Position numbers and translations under genes: made by a program. Under the pieces are notes generated by a model. The model saw only the letters and a program-made list of their open reading frames with translations, was not told the DNA's origin and ran no database searches. Shown here piece after piece: positions 16,793 to 27,557 of a stretch of DNA of 42,635 nt (within the stretch, counting starts at the first letter, position 1; each line of letters starts with the position of its first letter). Source of the DNA: Gemmatimonadota bacterium (lineage in GTDB: Bacteria > Gemmatimonadota > Gemmatimonadetes > Longimicrobiales > Gaopeijiaceae); assembly GCA_022561145.1 (NCBI GenBank), contig JADFRS010000012.1, forward strand, positions 1 through 42,635, read 5' to 3'.

Positions 16793-17011
16793 CTAGCCGC
16801 CTCCGTCGTCCTCGTCGCCCCCGAGCCCGACGTCCTCCTCGGGCACGGCATCGGCTCCGGGCAGAAACCGCAGGCCGAACGCCGCCGCCAGCACCACGAG
16901 GGCTCCCCACATCACCCAGTGGTTGTTGAAATAGATCCCGGCCAGGACGAGGGCGCCTCCGGCCATGAACAAGTGGACCTTCCAGTCCAGGTACTTGGAT
17001 TCGATACTCAC
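16793..17011 (-). CDS. Small two-helix membrane protein with acidic tail
   Basis: The likely start is a GTG at 17011, 7 bases after the crotonase stop, giving 72 residues. There are two hydrophobic helices (about 13-28 and 33-50) joined by a short FNNHW turn, then a strongly acidic, glycine-rich tail (PEEDVGLGGDEDDGGG). The longer open frame upstream lies in the crotonase gene and is not credible as a start. Close spacing makes it the last gene of the AtuA-carboxyltransferase transcript. I do not recognise the family. It could be a small membrane scaffold or simply a conserved unknown. Confidence 0.55.
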   Translation of the reverse strand: MSIESKYLDWKVHLFMAGGALVLAGIYFNNHWVMWGALVVLAAAFGLRFLPGADAVPEEDVGLGGDEDDGGG

Positions 17012-17018
17012 GGCGGCT

Positions 17019-17786
17019 CTACTTCGCGCGGTCCAGGAACCGGCGCACGCCTTCGCGACACTCCTCCGTCTGGCGCGCCACGGCATTCACCTCGGCTCCC
17101 CTTGCGATGCCGTCCTCGAAACCGACCCCGTCGATGGTGTAGAGGAGCCCCTTCGACAGCGCCACGGACGAGGGCGGACGTGAGGCGAGCTCGGCGACGT
17201 ACTCGCGCACGGCCTCATCGAACCCTTCGGCCGGGAAGACGCGGTTCACCAGCCCAATCTCCGCGGCACGACCGGCCGAGATAGGGTCGCCCCGTGTGAC
17301 CAACTCGAAGGCCAGGGCCTCGGGCACCTTGCGGCGCAGGATCGTCATGACCATGGCCGGCACGAACCCCAGGTGGACTTCCGGATAGCCGAGCTCGGCG
17401 TCCTCGGCGGCGAGCACGATATCGCACGCGGTGGCCAAGCCCGCTCCGCCGGCCAATGCCCGGCCGTGCACGGCGGCCACTATGGGGCGCGCGTGCCGCC
17501 GCATACGGACGAATAGCTCGCCCAAGCGGGTCGCCTCGCGAACGCTCTCCTCATGACCCATCTCCGCACTGCGCTCCAACTCCTCCAGATCGGCACCCGA
17601 GCAGAAGTCCTTGCCAGCGCCCCGAATCAAGACGACCCGCACCGAAGCGTCCGTTTCCGCTTGGCCGAGCCCGTCCTGGATGGCGTCGATCAACTCGCCG
17701 CTGAGCGCGTTCCGCTTGTCGGGGCGGTTGAGCAGGAGCGTGGCAATGCCCTCGTCCACCGAGTATTCGAGCACGTGGGCACTCAT
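17019..17786 (-). CDS. Crotonase-family hydratase, LiuC-like (methylglutaconyl-CoA hydratase candidate)
   Basis: This 255-residue cytosolic enzyme of the enoyl-CoA hydratase/isomerase superfamily has LNRPDKRNALS at 20-30, the oxyanion-hole segment DFCSGADL at 60-67, and ALAGGAGLATACD at 110-122. The position of the first catalytic glutamate is G116, while the second is kept as E136 (GYPEVHLGFVPAMV). A Gly/Glu arrangement followed by P-A-M/V-V instead of PGAGGTQ is found in LiuC-type 3-methylglutaconyl-CoA hydratases of leucine breakdown. The neighbouring carboxyltransferase and AtuA genes fit that role or the related acyclic-terpene (Atu) route, where isohexenyl-glutaconyl-CoA is the substrate. 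The ATG at 17786 overlaps the stop of the upstream gene (ATGA), so translation is coupled. Confidence 0.8.
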   Translation of the reverse strand: MSAHVLEYSVDEGIATLLLNRPDKRNALSGELIDAIQDGLGQAETDASVRVVLIRGAGKDFCSGADLEELERSAEMGHEESVREATRLGELFVRMRRHARPIVAAVHGRALAGGAGLATACDIVLAAEDAELGYPEVHLGFVPAMVMTILRRKVPEALAFELVTRGDPISAGRAAEIGLVNRVFPAEGFDEAVREYVAELASRPPSSVALSKGLLYTIDGVGFEDGIARGAEVNAVARQTEECREGVRRFLDRAK

Positions 17787-18142
17787 GGAGCCCGGCCTCT
17801 CCCCCGCATCTTGATGGCGACCTCGTCGGGCACGTCGATCTCCATTCGAAGCAGCGCCGTGCTGAAAACCTTCCCCTGAGCGTCGTTCATGAGCGAGACC
17901 GTGCCACCGCCGTCGAGCGCGCCGTGTAGCAAGAAGTTGAGGGCATGCAGGTTGGGGAGTTCGAAACGCTCGACCGAGCCTTTGACCAGCTCGCCGAAGT
18001 GCTCCTTCACCCGTTGCACGGTGAGGGCCCCGCGCAACAGGTCGTAATGCTCCGCTTCGTACACGATGACGCCCACATTCGCGGTGTCGCCCTTGTCCCC
18101 CGACCGGGCATGCGCGAGATCGACCAAAGGCATCATGGTCAT
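17783..18142 (-). CDS. AtuA-related small protein (C-terminal domain of AtuA)
   Basis: This 119-residue protein corresponds to the C-terminal ferredoxin-like domain found fused to AtuA in other bacteria. It contains the family landmarks [17 protein letters not shown] near the N-terminus, [19 protein letters not shown] in the middle, and a KMRGRGR end. The start at 18142 overlaps the AtuA stop (ATGA), and its own end overlaps the crotonase start by 4 bases. The downstream MM pair is a possible alternative start. The biochemical role is unknown. Its tight coupling to AtuA suggests the two act as one split protein. Confidence 0.8.
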   Translation of the reverse strand: MTMMPLVDLAHARSGDKGDTANVGVIVYEAEHYDLLRGALTVQRVKEHFGELVKGSVERFELPNLHALNFLLHGALDGGGTVSLMNDAQGKVFSTALLRMEIDVPDEVAIKMRGRGRAP

Positions 18143-19518
18143 ACGGGCAGCACCTCCACACTCAGATGGGGCTCTACGGCCTCCCGCCGAATGAGCGCCG
18201 GCCAATAGGCCATGATCTCCTGCGTTCGCGGCCGTCCCCCGGCGAACCCCGTAACGGACGGGGGACCGGTCAGGATCAGCGGAGCGATCTCCCGAGTGAA
18301 GCGCTCCACAGCCGCCCGATCATGGCCTCGTACCCCGATTCGGAGCTGAACCTCCGGAAGGTCCGCCGGCGGCTCGCCGGCCAGGAAGCCATGCGTCGAA
18401 TCCCATCCCACCAACTCGGTGCGTGTGTCGTCGAACTCCAGCCCAAGGCGATCGAGGCGTTTCCGGAGCACCTGGGCGGCCCGGCGGGCCTTGGCAGCGG
18501 CGTCCGGCCACGCGTAGGTGAGCGTGCCCACCGCCTTGTAGCCATCACTGTAGGCTATCGAGACCTTGAGGAAGTCGGTGGCCGACTTCCCGCGGACTCC
18601 ATGCACCCGCACGCGGTCGTCTCCTTCGTCGGTGAGCTGGATGGTCGTGAAATCGGCGATGACGTCGGGCGTGATGTAGTTGGTTGGGTCGCCCATTTCG
18701 TAGACGATCTGCTCGGAGACCGTGGCGCGTGTGACCCGGCCACCCGTGCCGTCGTGCTTGGTCACCACAAACTCGCCGTCGGCCCGCGCCTCGATGATCG
18801 GAAAGCCCACGCGGTCGAGATCGGGCACCGTCCACCAGTCGATCAGGCAATTGCCACCGGTGCACTGGGCGCCACACTCGTTGATGTGGCCCGCCACCAC
18901 TCCAGCCGCCACCCTGTCATAGTCGTCGGCCGACCATCCGAACTCGTGCATCATCGGTGCATACGTTAGCGCTGTGTCGGTCGAGCGCCCGGTTACGATT
19001 ACATCCGCGCCCTGTTCAAGGGCCTTCAAAATCGGCGCAGCCCCAATGTAGGCGTTCGCGCTCTGCACGCGGTCGCGAATGGTGGACAGCGGCTCGTCGG
19101 TGTCCATGTTCCGGAGTTCGTGTCCCTCCGACAACAACGAATCGAGGCGGTCCATGAGATCGTCGCCCGTGACCATGCCGACCGAGGCGCGGCCGTCCAC
19201 CCCGGCAGTCCTTCCCGCCTCGACGACAGCCTCGGCGCACCCGCGCGGGTTCACACCGCCCGCGTTGGTGACGATGCGGATGCTCTTCTCCACCAGTGGC
19301 GGGAAGAGCCGCTCCATGAGCGGGACGAAGTCCCGCGCGAAGCCTGCGCCGGGGTCTCGGGCGCGCTGCTTCTGCATGATCGACATGGTGACTTCGGCGA
19401 GGTAATCGAGCATGAGGTAGTCGATGGGTCCCTGCTCGACCTGGCGGACCGGGGCCTCGAGGTCGTCGCCCCAAAACCCCTGGCCACTGGCGATGCGTAC
19501 CATGTCCGCCTCAGCCAT
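18139..19518 (-). CDS. AtuA family protein (DUF1446, acyclic terpene utilisation)
   Basis: This 459-residue cytosolic protein belongs to the AtuA/DUF1446 family, found in citronellol/geraniol (atu) and related branched-acyl-CoA gene clusters. Its exact reaction is not established. Visible family segments are [11 protein letters not shown] at the N-terminus, [55 protein letters not shown], and [13 protein letters not shown] near residues 215-227, which holds two cysteines. Pseudomonas AtuA is longer because it carries an extra C-terminal domain, here supplied by the separate gene at 17783. The two together make 578 residues. The start overlaps the carboxyltransferase stop by 8 bases. The context supports a role linked to the carboxylase step. 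Confidence 0.88.
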   Translation of the reverse strand: MAEADMVRIASGQGFWGDDLEAPVRQVEQGPIDYLMLDYLAEVTMSIMQKQRARDPGAGFARDFVPLMERLFPPLVEKSIRIVTNAGGVNPRGCAEAVVEAGRTAGVDGRASVGMVTGDDLMDRLDSLLSEGHELRNMDTDEPLSTIRDRVQSANAYIGAAPILKALEQGADVIVTGRSTDTALTYAPMMHEFGWSADDYDRVAAGVVAGHINECGAQCTGGNCLIDWWTVPDLDRVGFPIIEARADGEFVVTKHDGTGGRVTRATVSEQIVYEMGDPTNYITPDVIADFTTIQLTDEGDDRVRVHGVRGKSATDFLKVSIAYSDGYKAVGTLTYAWPDAAAKARRAAQVLRKRLDRLGLEFDDTRTELVGWDSTHGFLAGEPPADLPEVQLRIGVRGHDRAAVERFTREIAPLILTGPPSVTGFAGGRPRTQEIMAYWPALIRREAVEPHLSVEVLPV

Positions 19519-21145
19519 GGTCCGGCAGCGTGAACGCTCCCAAATGCGGCCCCGGATTGTTGGCCGCTGCCCGCAGGAGCAACTCCAGAACCGGCCTCAG
19601 TTCCTCCGGCAACACGATCTCGTCCACGAAGCCCCTCGCACCCGCGAAGCGGGCGTCCAGCTGTTGGTCGTAGTCGGCGCGCACCTCGTCCATGCGGGTA
19701 GTCAGGTCCTCGTCCGGGACGGTCCCCTCCGCCTTCAGCTTGTCGAGCTGTGCGCTGAACAAGGCCATCACCGCGCTGTCACCCTCCATCACTCCCATAC
19801 GCCCCGTCGGAAGCGACAGGATGAAGTCGGGATCGAAGCCCTGTCCAGCCATGGCGTAATAGCCCGCGCCCGAGGCGTGGTTCAATGTGAGGACCACCTT
19901 GGGCACCGTAGCCGTGGCCATGGCTTCCACGAAGTGAGCTCCGGCACGGATGATGCCCGAATACTCCGCCGCCGGCCCCACCATGAACCCTGAGACGTCC
20001 TGTATGAACAAGAGGGGCGTCCGGTGGCGGTTCATGGTATCGATGAAGTAAGCGACCTTCTCGGCGCTCTCTGTGTACACGATCCCGCCGAAGCGGGGCG
20101 GCCCTTCGCGGGAGTCCTTCACCATTCGGCGCGCATTGGCGATCACGCCCACGGGCATGCCTGCCAGGAACCCCGTCCCGCAGATCATCTCGGCCGCATG
20201 CTCGGGCTGGAACTCGTCCAGTCCGCCTTCGTCCAAGATGCAGTCCAGCACCTCGTGCATGTCATACGGATGGCGATGATCGTCCGGGAAGATGTCGTAC
20301 AGATCCTCGGCGGGCCGTGCCGTTCCCGAAGCCCCATCCGGGGCACGCGATCCTGACGTGGGCAATTCACCCACCAACTCTCGGAGCTTGGCCAGGCAGG
20401 CCTCGTCGTCCGGAACCATGTAGTGAGCGACCCCACTCACCTCGGTGTGCACGCGAGCCCCGCCGAGCTCCTCGGCCCCCACGATCTGCCCAGTAGCGCC
20501 TTTCACGAGGTTCGGCCCACCCAGACCCATGAAGCTCGTGCCCTCGACCATGAGGATCACGTCCGACAGAGCGGGAAGGTAGGCACCCCCCGCGATACAC
20601 GGGCCCATGACCGCCGCGAGCTGAGGAATGCGCAGGTAGCGCCTCATGATCGAGTTGTAGTAGAAGATGCGCGCCGCGCCGTACTGGCCCGGAAAGACGC
20701 CACCCTGATAGGGGAGGTTCACTCCGGCCGAGTCCACCAGGTACAGGATCGGAATGTGGCAACGCATCGCGATCTCCTGGGCACGCAGAATCTTCTTGAT
20801 GGTCTCGGGCCACCATGCGCCTGCCTTTACCGTGGCATCGTTGGCCACCACCACCACCTCGCGCCCCGAGACGCACCCCACTCCGGTGACCACGCCGGCA
20901 CCTGGCGCACCACCTTCGTACAGGTCGTACGCCACCAGCAGGCCCACCTCGAACCAAGTCGAGCCAGGGTCTAGGAGTCGCTCCAGCCGCTCGCGCGCCG
21001 TGAGCTTTCCCTGATCGTGCTGGCGTTGGATCCGGTCGGGTCCCCCCCCCTGGCGAAGCCGCGCGCGGAGTTCCTCGAGTTCCCTCCCAAGCCGCCGGAG
21101 GCGAGTCTCACCCCCGGCCACTCCACTCTCTGGCGTGTCGGTCAT
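19511..21145 (-). CDS. Acyl-CoA carboxylase, carboxyltransferase (beta) subunit
   Basis: This 544-residue subunit transfers the carboxyl group from biotin to an acyl-CoA. It has the two crotonase-like halves of the family. The N-half carries [34 protein letters not shown] and [13 protein letters not shown], with the oxyanion glycines in [13 protein letters not shown]. The C-half carries [38 protein letters not shown] and [14 protein letters not shown]. The sequence is closest in style to methylcrotonyl- and geranyl-CoA carboxylases, not to acetyl/propionyl-CoA carboxylases. A biotin carboxylase/BCCP alpha subunit is not in the window. A run of nine G residues on the coding strand (21042-21050) encodes part of RQGGGPD near the N-terminus. 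The start at 21145 lies 6 bases after the B12-subunit stop, so they are probably one transcript. Confidence 0.92.
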   Translation of the reverse strand: MTDTPESGVAGGETRLRRLGRELEELRARLRQGGGPDRIQRQHDQGKLTARERLERLLDPGSTWFEVGLLVAYDLYEGGAPGAGVVTGVGCVSGREVVVVANDATVKAGAWWPETIKKILRAQEIAMRCHIPILYLVDSAGVNLPYQGGVFPGQYGAARIFYYNSIMRRYLRIPQLAAVMGPCIAGGAYLPALSDVILMVEGTSFMGLGGPNLVKGATGQIVGAEELGGARVHTEVSGVAHYMVPDDEACLAKLRELVGELPTSGSRAPDGASGTARPAEDLYDIFPDDHRHPYDMHEVLDCILDEGGLDEFQPEHAAEMICGTGFLAGMPVGVIANARRMVKDSREGPPRFGGIVYTESAEKVAYFIDTMNRHRTPLLFIQDVSGFMVGPAAEYSGIIRAGAHFVEAMATATVPKVVLTLNHASGAGYYAMAGQGFDPDFILSLPTGRMGVMEGDSAVMALFSAQLDKLKAEGTVPDEDLTTRMDEVRADYDQQLDARFAGARGFVDEIVLPEELRPVLELLLRAAANNPGPHLGAFTLPDHG

Positions 21146-21151
21146 CCGGCT

Positions 21152-21571
21152 CTAGGCCCGCTCTGCCTGGGTGGCGAACCACTCCCGGATGTAGCTCACC
21201 GCCTCGGAGGTCGGAGTACCGGGCCCGAACAACTGGCCGACGCCGAGTCCCTGCAGCGCTGTGATATCCTCCTCGGGAATGATGCCCCCGCCCGTGAGCA
21301 GGATGTTGTCGACCCCCTCTTCCTTGAGAAGGTCGAGAACACGCGGAAACAGCGTCATGTGGGCTCCGGAGAGCACCGACATGGCCACCACGTCAACGTC
21401 CTCCTGGACGGCGGCGCTCACGATCATCTCCGGCGTTTGGTGCAGCCCGGTGTAGATGACCTCGAAGCCCGCGTCACGGAAGGAAGCCGCGATCACCTTG
21501 GCGCCACGGTCATGCCCGTCCAGCCCCGGTTTGGCTACCAGCACACGGATCTTGCGACCATCTTCAGTCAT
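21152..21571 (-). CDS. Cobalamin-binding subunit of an acyl-CoA mutase
   Basis: This 139-residue protein is a stand-alone B12-binding domain that carries adenosylcobalamin for a two-subunit acyl-CoA mutase. The diagnostic DxHxxG motif is D18-G-H20-D-R-G23, where H20 replaces dimethylbenzimidazole as the lower cobalt ligand. SVLSGAH (about 73-79) and LLTGGGIIP are the other family motifs. The ATG at 21571 is chosen over the longer open frame because it matches the family and has AAGGA 6 bases upstream. The matching large subunit lies 1.3 kb upstream at 22892, separated by a methyltransferase gene and by an opposed small gene. It is followed closely by the carboxyltransferase gene. Confidence 0.93.
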   Translation of the reverse strand: MTEDGRKIRVLVAKPGLDGHDRGAKVIAASFRDAGFEVIYTGLHQTPEMIVSAAVQEDVDVVAMSVLSGAHMTLFPRVLDLLKEEGVDNILLTGGGIIPEEDITALQGLGVGQLFGPGTPTSEAVSYIREWFATQAERA

Positions 21572-21686
21572 CGAGCGTCCTTCGTGGAATGTCTGTGCGT
21601 CGCGCGCGATACCGCGCTCAAAGCCCTTGAATCTAGGGCGATTCGTCCGGAGACACACCCCGGCGTAGCGCGTGGCCGATCGCAGT

Positions 21687-22277
21687 TCAGCGGGTCCCGA
21701 GCCGAGGTACGAACCGTGGTACACGTTCGCGATAGCGAGCGTACTCGTCTCCGAAACGCTCCAGGAGCTCACGCTCCTCGAGCACCGCCACCAGATAGAG
21801 GCCTGGCAGGGTCAGAATCGCCAAGACGTAAACACCCACGTAGTTAACGAAGAGCGCCCACGCCAAGGTTCCGATCATTATCGCGACATACCGCGGATGC
21901 CGGACCCTACCATAGATACCCTCGCTCAAGACCTGCCCCTTGTTGTCAGCCTTGGAGAACTCTGGTATGCCCACCAACGTCTTTAGTTTCAGGTGCTTAC
22001 GTGTCTTGATCTCTAGGAAAACAGAGATGGAGTAGGGAAGGGCTGCTGGCCCAAGGAGAGCCAGGTTCGTACCCAGATCGGCTCCGAGCGCCCAATCCCG
22101 AACCAGCCACATCCCCCACAGCCCCAGCCCCCACCCGGTGAGAAGACTGGCGAGCGCCCAACGCGGACCCAGCCGGCGCCAGAACGAGGCGAGTGGATGA
22201 GCCACGCACCAGTACGCCACTGCGGGCGGGAGCGCGATTATCAGGAAGATGCCCATCCAACTGCGTGCCGCGTCCAT
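21687..22277 (-). CDS. Isoprenylcysteine methyltransferase-like membrane protein
   Basis: This 196-residue membrane protein has about five hydrophobic segments. The C-terminal motifs [19 protein letters not shown] and [20 protein letters not shown], ending with PRFVPRLG, are characteristic of the ICMT/PEMT group of SAM-dependent membrane methyltransferases, in which RHPxY and the E-R pair bind SAM and substrate. Bacterial members are widespread and their substrates (phospholipids, isoprenoids or proteins) are usually unknown. The gene is divergent from the unknown gene at 22470 and lies 115 bases before the B12-subunit gene. A link to the mutase pathway is only positional. Confidence 0.82.
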   Translation of the reverse strand: MDAARSWMGIFLIIALPPAVAYWCVAHPLASFWRRLGPRWALASLLTGWGLGLWGMWLVRDWALGADLGTNLALLGPAALPYSISVFLEIKTRKHLKLKTLVGIPEFSKADNKGQVLSEGIYGRVRHPRYVAIMIGTLAWALFVNYVGVYVLAILTLPGLYLVAVLEERELLERFGDEYARYRERVPRFVPRLGTR

Positions 22278-22469
22278 GAGGGCAATCTACCCAACCACCA
22301 GGTGTCCGGCACGCTTCGCCGGCGACGATGTGAACGAGAGGGCGCCTACGGCCCTGTGAACGTCTGGACAAATGCCCACCGGTGACATAACATCGCGTGT
22401 CGCCCCGGGCCCCGCCTTACGGGGAACGTCGGCAGTGAGCGATTTCTGTAGAAAACAAGGAGTGGATTG

Positions 22470-22891
22470 ATGGCTGAACGGATCCGCGTGACTCTCAAGT
22501 GGATCAAAATCCTCGACAAGCTCGAGCCGTTTTTCAAGGAGACCGGCGAGTTCCGCTTTCGGTCGAAGATTTCGAGCGACAACGAGGGAGGATTCGTAGC
22601 CGAGACGCGCTTTCCCGAAGAGGGGCACTACTCGCTCTCGGACAAGCCGGGGTGGAACTTCGTGACGCTGAACAAGGTGTTGTTCGAGGGAGCGGTGAGC
22701 GATCACCTCCTCGTAGAACTGTTCGGCGAAGAGGTCGACCTTTTCACCGCCAACGACGAGCTGGACCATTACCGCCGTGAGTTCCGCGGACCCGTGGGCG
22801 AGTGGCTCGGCCTCTACGAGCCAGCGGATGAGGGCGCCGGCGATCCCGAAAACATGAGCAATTGGCGGATCAGCTATACGATCGAGAAGAT

Positions 22892-22895
<4 letters not shown>
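22470..22895 (+). CDS. Unknown small cytosolic protein, beta-rich
   Basis: This 141-residue protein has no signal peptide or membrane segment. The start is an ATG at 22470 with a near-perfect AAGGAG 7 bases upstream; a TTG just before it is less likely. The sequence is rich in short amphipathic strands (RIRVTLKWIKILD, GEFRFRSKISS, FVAETRFP, HLLVELFGEEVD, WRISYTIEKI) and is acidic, with an insertion-like linker (EPADEGAGDPENMSN). The arrangement, beginning with a VTLKWIKILDK strand and ending with a YTI strand, resembles a C2-like or jelly-roll beta sandwich, but this is a visual impression and no family is recognised. It is the only + strand gene between 15 and 36 kb and its stop overlaps the mutase stop by 4 bases. 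A 192-base divergent region separates it from the methyltransferase gene. Confidence 0.75.
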
Positions 22896-24616
<1,721 letters not shown>

Positions 24617-24699
24617 AGATCACTTCCTTCGCTAAAGGCTACCGACGACGTACCCAAAACGCATACGAAAGTCCCTGAGAGCTACCCAGGGAGGGCACC

Positions 24700-25770
24700 C
24701 TACGACCCGTTAAACTCCTCGATCACGTCACGCGAAACCGAGTATGGGGTCGCTTCGCCGCGTTCAATGCGATCGAGACCTTTCGCGAGTAGCACCTCTG
24801 CCTCTGGCCGGGCCCAGACCAACTTCCCCAGCTCGCGCCGCACCACGGCTCGGACCCTTCGGGCAGCGCGCTCTCGCATCCGCTCGACCATTTCACCACT
24901 CTGATCCAGGAAGTCGCGATGCCGATCCAGTGTCTCGAGCAGCGTGTCCAGTCCTTCGCCGGTTAGCGCCACCGACGTGAGCACGGGGATCTTCCAATCC
25001 GCGTCGCCGGCCCCGGGATCGGACCCGGACGAGGCCTTGGCCGCGCCCCCGGACAGGTCGACGCCGTGATGCGCGGGGACACTTCCCATCGCTCGCCCCG
25101 CACGCAGATGGAGAGCGGTCTCGATCTCCCTGACCATGCGGTCGGCTCCTGGACGGTCCGCCTTGTTCACGACGAACACATCGGCGATCTCCATCAGGCC
25201 GGCCTTCATCGCCTGGATGGAGTCGCCCGACTCGGGCATGAGAACTACCACCACCGTGTCCGCCGCACCGGTGATCTCCAGTTCGGTCTGGCCCACGCCC
25301 ACGGTCTCCACGAACAAGCGGGCCAGGCCGAAAGCGTCCATGAGGTCGATGACCTCGTTGGTGGTGGTGGCGAGTCCGCCAAGCGAGCCACGGGTTGCCA
25401 TCGAGCGAATGAAAACGCCCGGATCCGTGGCCAGGTCGTTCATGCGGATACGGTCTCCGAGCAGTGCGCCGCCCGAAAACGGCGATGTGGGATCGACCGC
25501 CACGACGCCGACCCGCTCACCCTTGGCGCGGCAGAGCGTTGCTAGCGCGGCCACCAGACTCGACTTCCCCGCCCCGGGCGGACCGGTGAGTCCCACCCTG
25601 CGCGCACGAGTGTGTCCGGCCAGCACCTCGTGCAAAAAAGCCTGGAATCCGGGACGCTCGTTCTCCACCACGGAGATCCCCCGCGCCAGAGCCGCTCTCT
25701 GGCCGGAACGGAATCGCTCGACGAGCGCCGTCAGTTCCGGCGTGAGTGCCTGGTCCGAGCCTTCGGACAC
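24700..25770 (-). CDS. meaB: MeaB/ArgK-type GTPase, mutase chaperone
   Basis: This G3E-type P-loop GTPase of about 356 residues protects and reactivates adenosylcobalamin mutases. The P-loop is GPPGAGKS (63-70), followed by VVAVDPTSPFSGGALLGDRI, RSMATRGSLGGLA, the switch segment FVETVGVGQTE, and the guanine-specificity motif NKAD. These are all MeaB hallmarks. The chosen start is a GTG at 25770, which begins one base after the amidohydrolase stop; a GTG at 25827 would overlap it by 56 bases. The insert AKASSGSDPGAGDADWK near residue 260 is longer than usual. The next gene in the same direction encodes the mutase large subunit. Confidence 0.93.
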   Translation of the reverse strand: MSEGSDQALTPELTALVERFRSGQRAALARGISVVENERPGFQAFLHEVLAGHTRARRVGLTGPPGAGKSSLVAALATLCRAKGERVGVVAVDPTSPFSGGALLGDRIRMNDLATDPGVFIRSMATRGSLGGLATTTNEVIDLMDAFGLARLFVETVGVGQTELEITGAADTVVVVLMPESGDSIQAMKAGLMEIADVFVVNKADRPGADRMVREIETALHLRAGRAMGSVPAHHGVDLSGGAAKASSGSDPGAGDADWKIPVLTSVALTGEGLDTLLETLDRHRDFLDQSGEMVERMRERAARRVRAVVRRELGKLVWARPEAEVLLAKGLDRIERGEATPYSVSRDVIEEFNGS

Positions 25771-25771
25771 C

Positions 25772-27493
25772 TCAGTCGTCCGTCCGGGGCTTCTCACCTT
25801 CCCCCTGCTCGTGAACGACCCGGCCACCGACGATCGTCATGAGCACTTCGGTGTCCAGGATCTCTCTGGCCGGTCCAGTCATGATGTCCCGCGACAACAC
25901 CACAAGGTCCGCCAATTTTCCGACGGTGATCGAGCCGACTCGATCTTCCATGAACGCGGCCTTCGCCCCCCAGAGGGTCATGTGCTTGAGAGCCTCGTCA
26001 CGCGTCATGCGCTGCTCGGGTAGCCACCCGGACGCAGGCCAGCCGCTCGCATCCTGCCGTGTAACGGCGGCGTGGAACGACAAGAGTGGGTCGGCGGACT
26101 CCACCGGAAAGTCCGAACCCCCTGGAATGATGACCCCGGTGTCGAGCAACGATCGCCAAGCGTAGGCTCCCTGGATGCGCGTCCACCCTAGCCTGTTCTC
26201 CGCCCACGCCATGTCGGATGACTGGTGGATCGCCTGCATCGACGGGATTACGCCGAGTTCGGCGAAGCGGGGAATGTCGTGCCGGTGCAGAATCTGAGCA
26301 TGTTCGATACGGAAACGATGGTCGGCCGTCGGTACGGTCTCCATGGCCTCCTCGAACACGTCGAGTACCATGCGGTTGGCCGCGTCTCCTATGGCGTGAA
26401 CGTTGAGCTGGAAGCCGGTCCTGAGGGCCTTCAGGGCCACGGGAAGGACCTGTTCGGCCGAAACGGTGACGAGGCCGGAGTTGCCAGGCTCGTCCGTATA
26501 GGGCTCCAGAAGCGCGGCACCGCGCGAACCGAGGGCACCGTCCACGGCCATCTTGATCGCACGCACCGAAAGGAAATGGTCCCCCCCGATGTTGTCCCTC
26601 GGCCCGATGTCCGCGTAATGGTCCAGCGCACCCGCGGAAATCATCACGTAATTCCGCACGGTCCATTCCCCGCCAGCCGCCATCTCCTCGTACAGATCGA
26701 TCGTGCCCCGGCCGACGCCCGCGTCGTGGATGCCGGTGAGGCCGAGTCGGTTGAGCTCCTGCTGTGCCATGAGGATTCCCCGGTACAGCTCCTCACGCGA
26801 TTCGCGCGGCACGACTCGGCGTACCAATCCCATCGCGCGATCCACGAACACGCCGAGGGCGTCGCCGTCTTCGGCTCGCACGACGCGGCCACCGGACGGA
26901 TCAGCAGTCGACGCATCGATGCCCGCCAACTCCATGGCCGCGGCGTTCACGAAGATCGCGTGGCCGTCCACCCGGCCCAGAATCACGGGGTGATCGGGTA
27001 CCGCAGCCGAAAGCGCCGCGTGATGGGGGAAACGCGTGTCACCCCACTCATTCTGATCCCAGCCCCGCCCCTGGATCCACCGGCCCGCAGGGACTTCCGC
27101 AGCGCGCGCGACGACCCGTTCAACGACCTCATCGTAGGATCGTGTTCCGACCAGGTCGATGATCCGCAGCGCAGAGCCGAGGCCCGCTAGGTGTCCATGG
27201 CTGTCGATCATGCCCGGAATCATGGTCTTGCCCTCGAGATCGACTACCCGCGTATCGTCGCCGATCAAGGTCCGGGCCTCGCGCGTGCTGCCGACAAACA
27301 CGATCTTGCCGCCACGAATCGCCACAGCCTGAGCGCGCGGTTGGGCGGCGTCCGCCGTGTAGACGGCCCCGTTGGTGAACACCATGTCGGCCGGCGGGGC
27401 ATCTTGTGCACCGCCCGGCGCCGCGAACGCGAGCATCCCGGCCACGAGAGAGAGTGCGCCGAGGCCCTGCGGCCGCCTACGATGCGAGATCAT
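25772..27493 (-). CDS. Secreted amidohydrolase family 3 protein (YtcJ-like)
   Basis: This 573-residue metal-dependent hydrolase has a signal peptide (hydrophobic core about 11-27, cut near GGAQ). The amidohydrolase composite domain is present, with AVAIRGGKIVFVG and the metal motif SHGHLAGLG following MIPGMID. Other family segments are QGRGWDQNEW, DGALGSRGAALLEPY, FQLNVHAIGDAANRMV, FRIEHAQILHRHD and GSDFPVESADPL. The family cleaves C-N or C-O bonds in small molecules, and the exact substrate cannot be told. Members with signal peptides are frequent in Gemmatimonadota-like genomes. It sits between ubiB and meaB on the same strand, one base before the meaB start. Co-transcription with the mutase genes is probable, but a shared pathway is not shown. 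Confidence 0.9.
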   Translation of the reverse strand: MISHRRRPQGLGALSLVAGMLAFAAPGGAQDAPPADMVFTNGAVYTADAAQPRAQAVAIRGGKIVFVGSTREARTLIGDDTRVVDLEGKTMIPGMIDSHGHLAGLGSALRIIDLVGTRSYDEVVERVVARAAEVPAGRWIQGRGWDQNEWGDTRFPHHAALSAAVPDHPVILGRVDGHAIFVNAAAMELAGIDASTADPSGGRVVRAEDGDALGVFVDRAMGLVRRVVPRESREELYRGILMAQQELNRLGLTGIHDAGVGRGTIDLYEEMAAGGEWTVRNYVMISAGALDHYADIGPRDNIGGDHFLSVRAIKMAVDGALGSRGAALLEPYTDEPGNSGLVTVSAEQVLPVALKALRTGFQLNVHAIGDAANRMVLDVFEEAMETVPTADHRFRIEHAQILHRHDIPRFAELGVIPSMQAIHQSSDMAWAENRLGWTRIQGAYAWRSLLDTGVIIPGGSDFPVESADPLLSFHAAVTRQDASGWPASGWLPEQRMTRDEALKHMTLWGAKAAFMEDRVGSITVGKLADLVVLSRDIMTGPAREILDTEVLMTIVGGRVVHEQGEGEKPRTDD

Positions 27494-27557
27494 GGGTGCT
27501 CCTGATGGGTCGAGTTGCCGGCAAAGACGGGCTCGAACCTAACGTCTCGGCGCGTGG

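Noticed and set aside
21572-21772. 67-residue extension upstream of the B12-binding subunit
   Set aside because: It runs into the methyltransferase gene, while the ATG at 21571 has a good ribosome-binding site and the family N-terminus.
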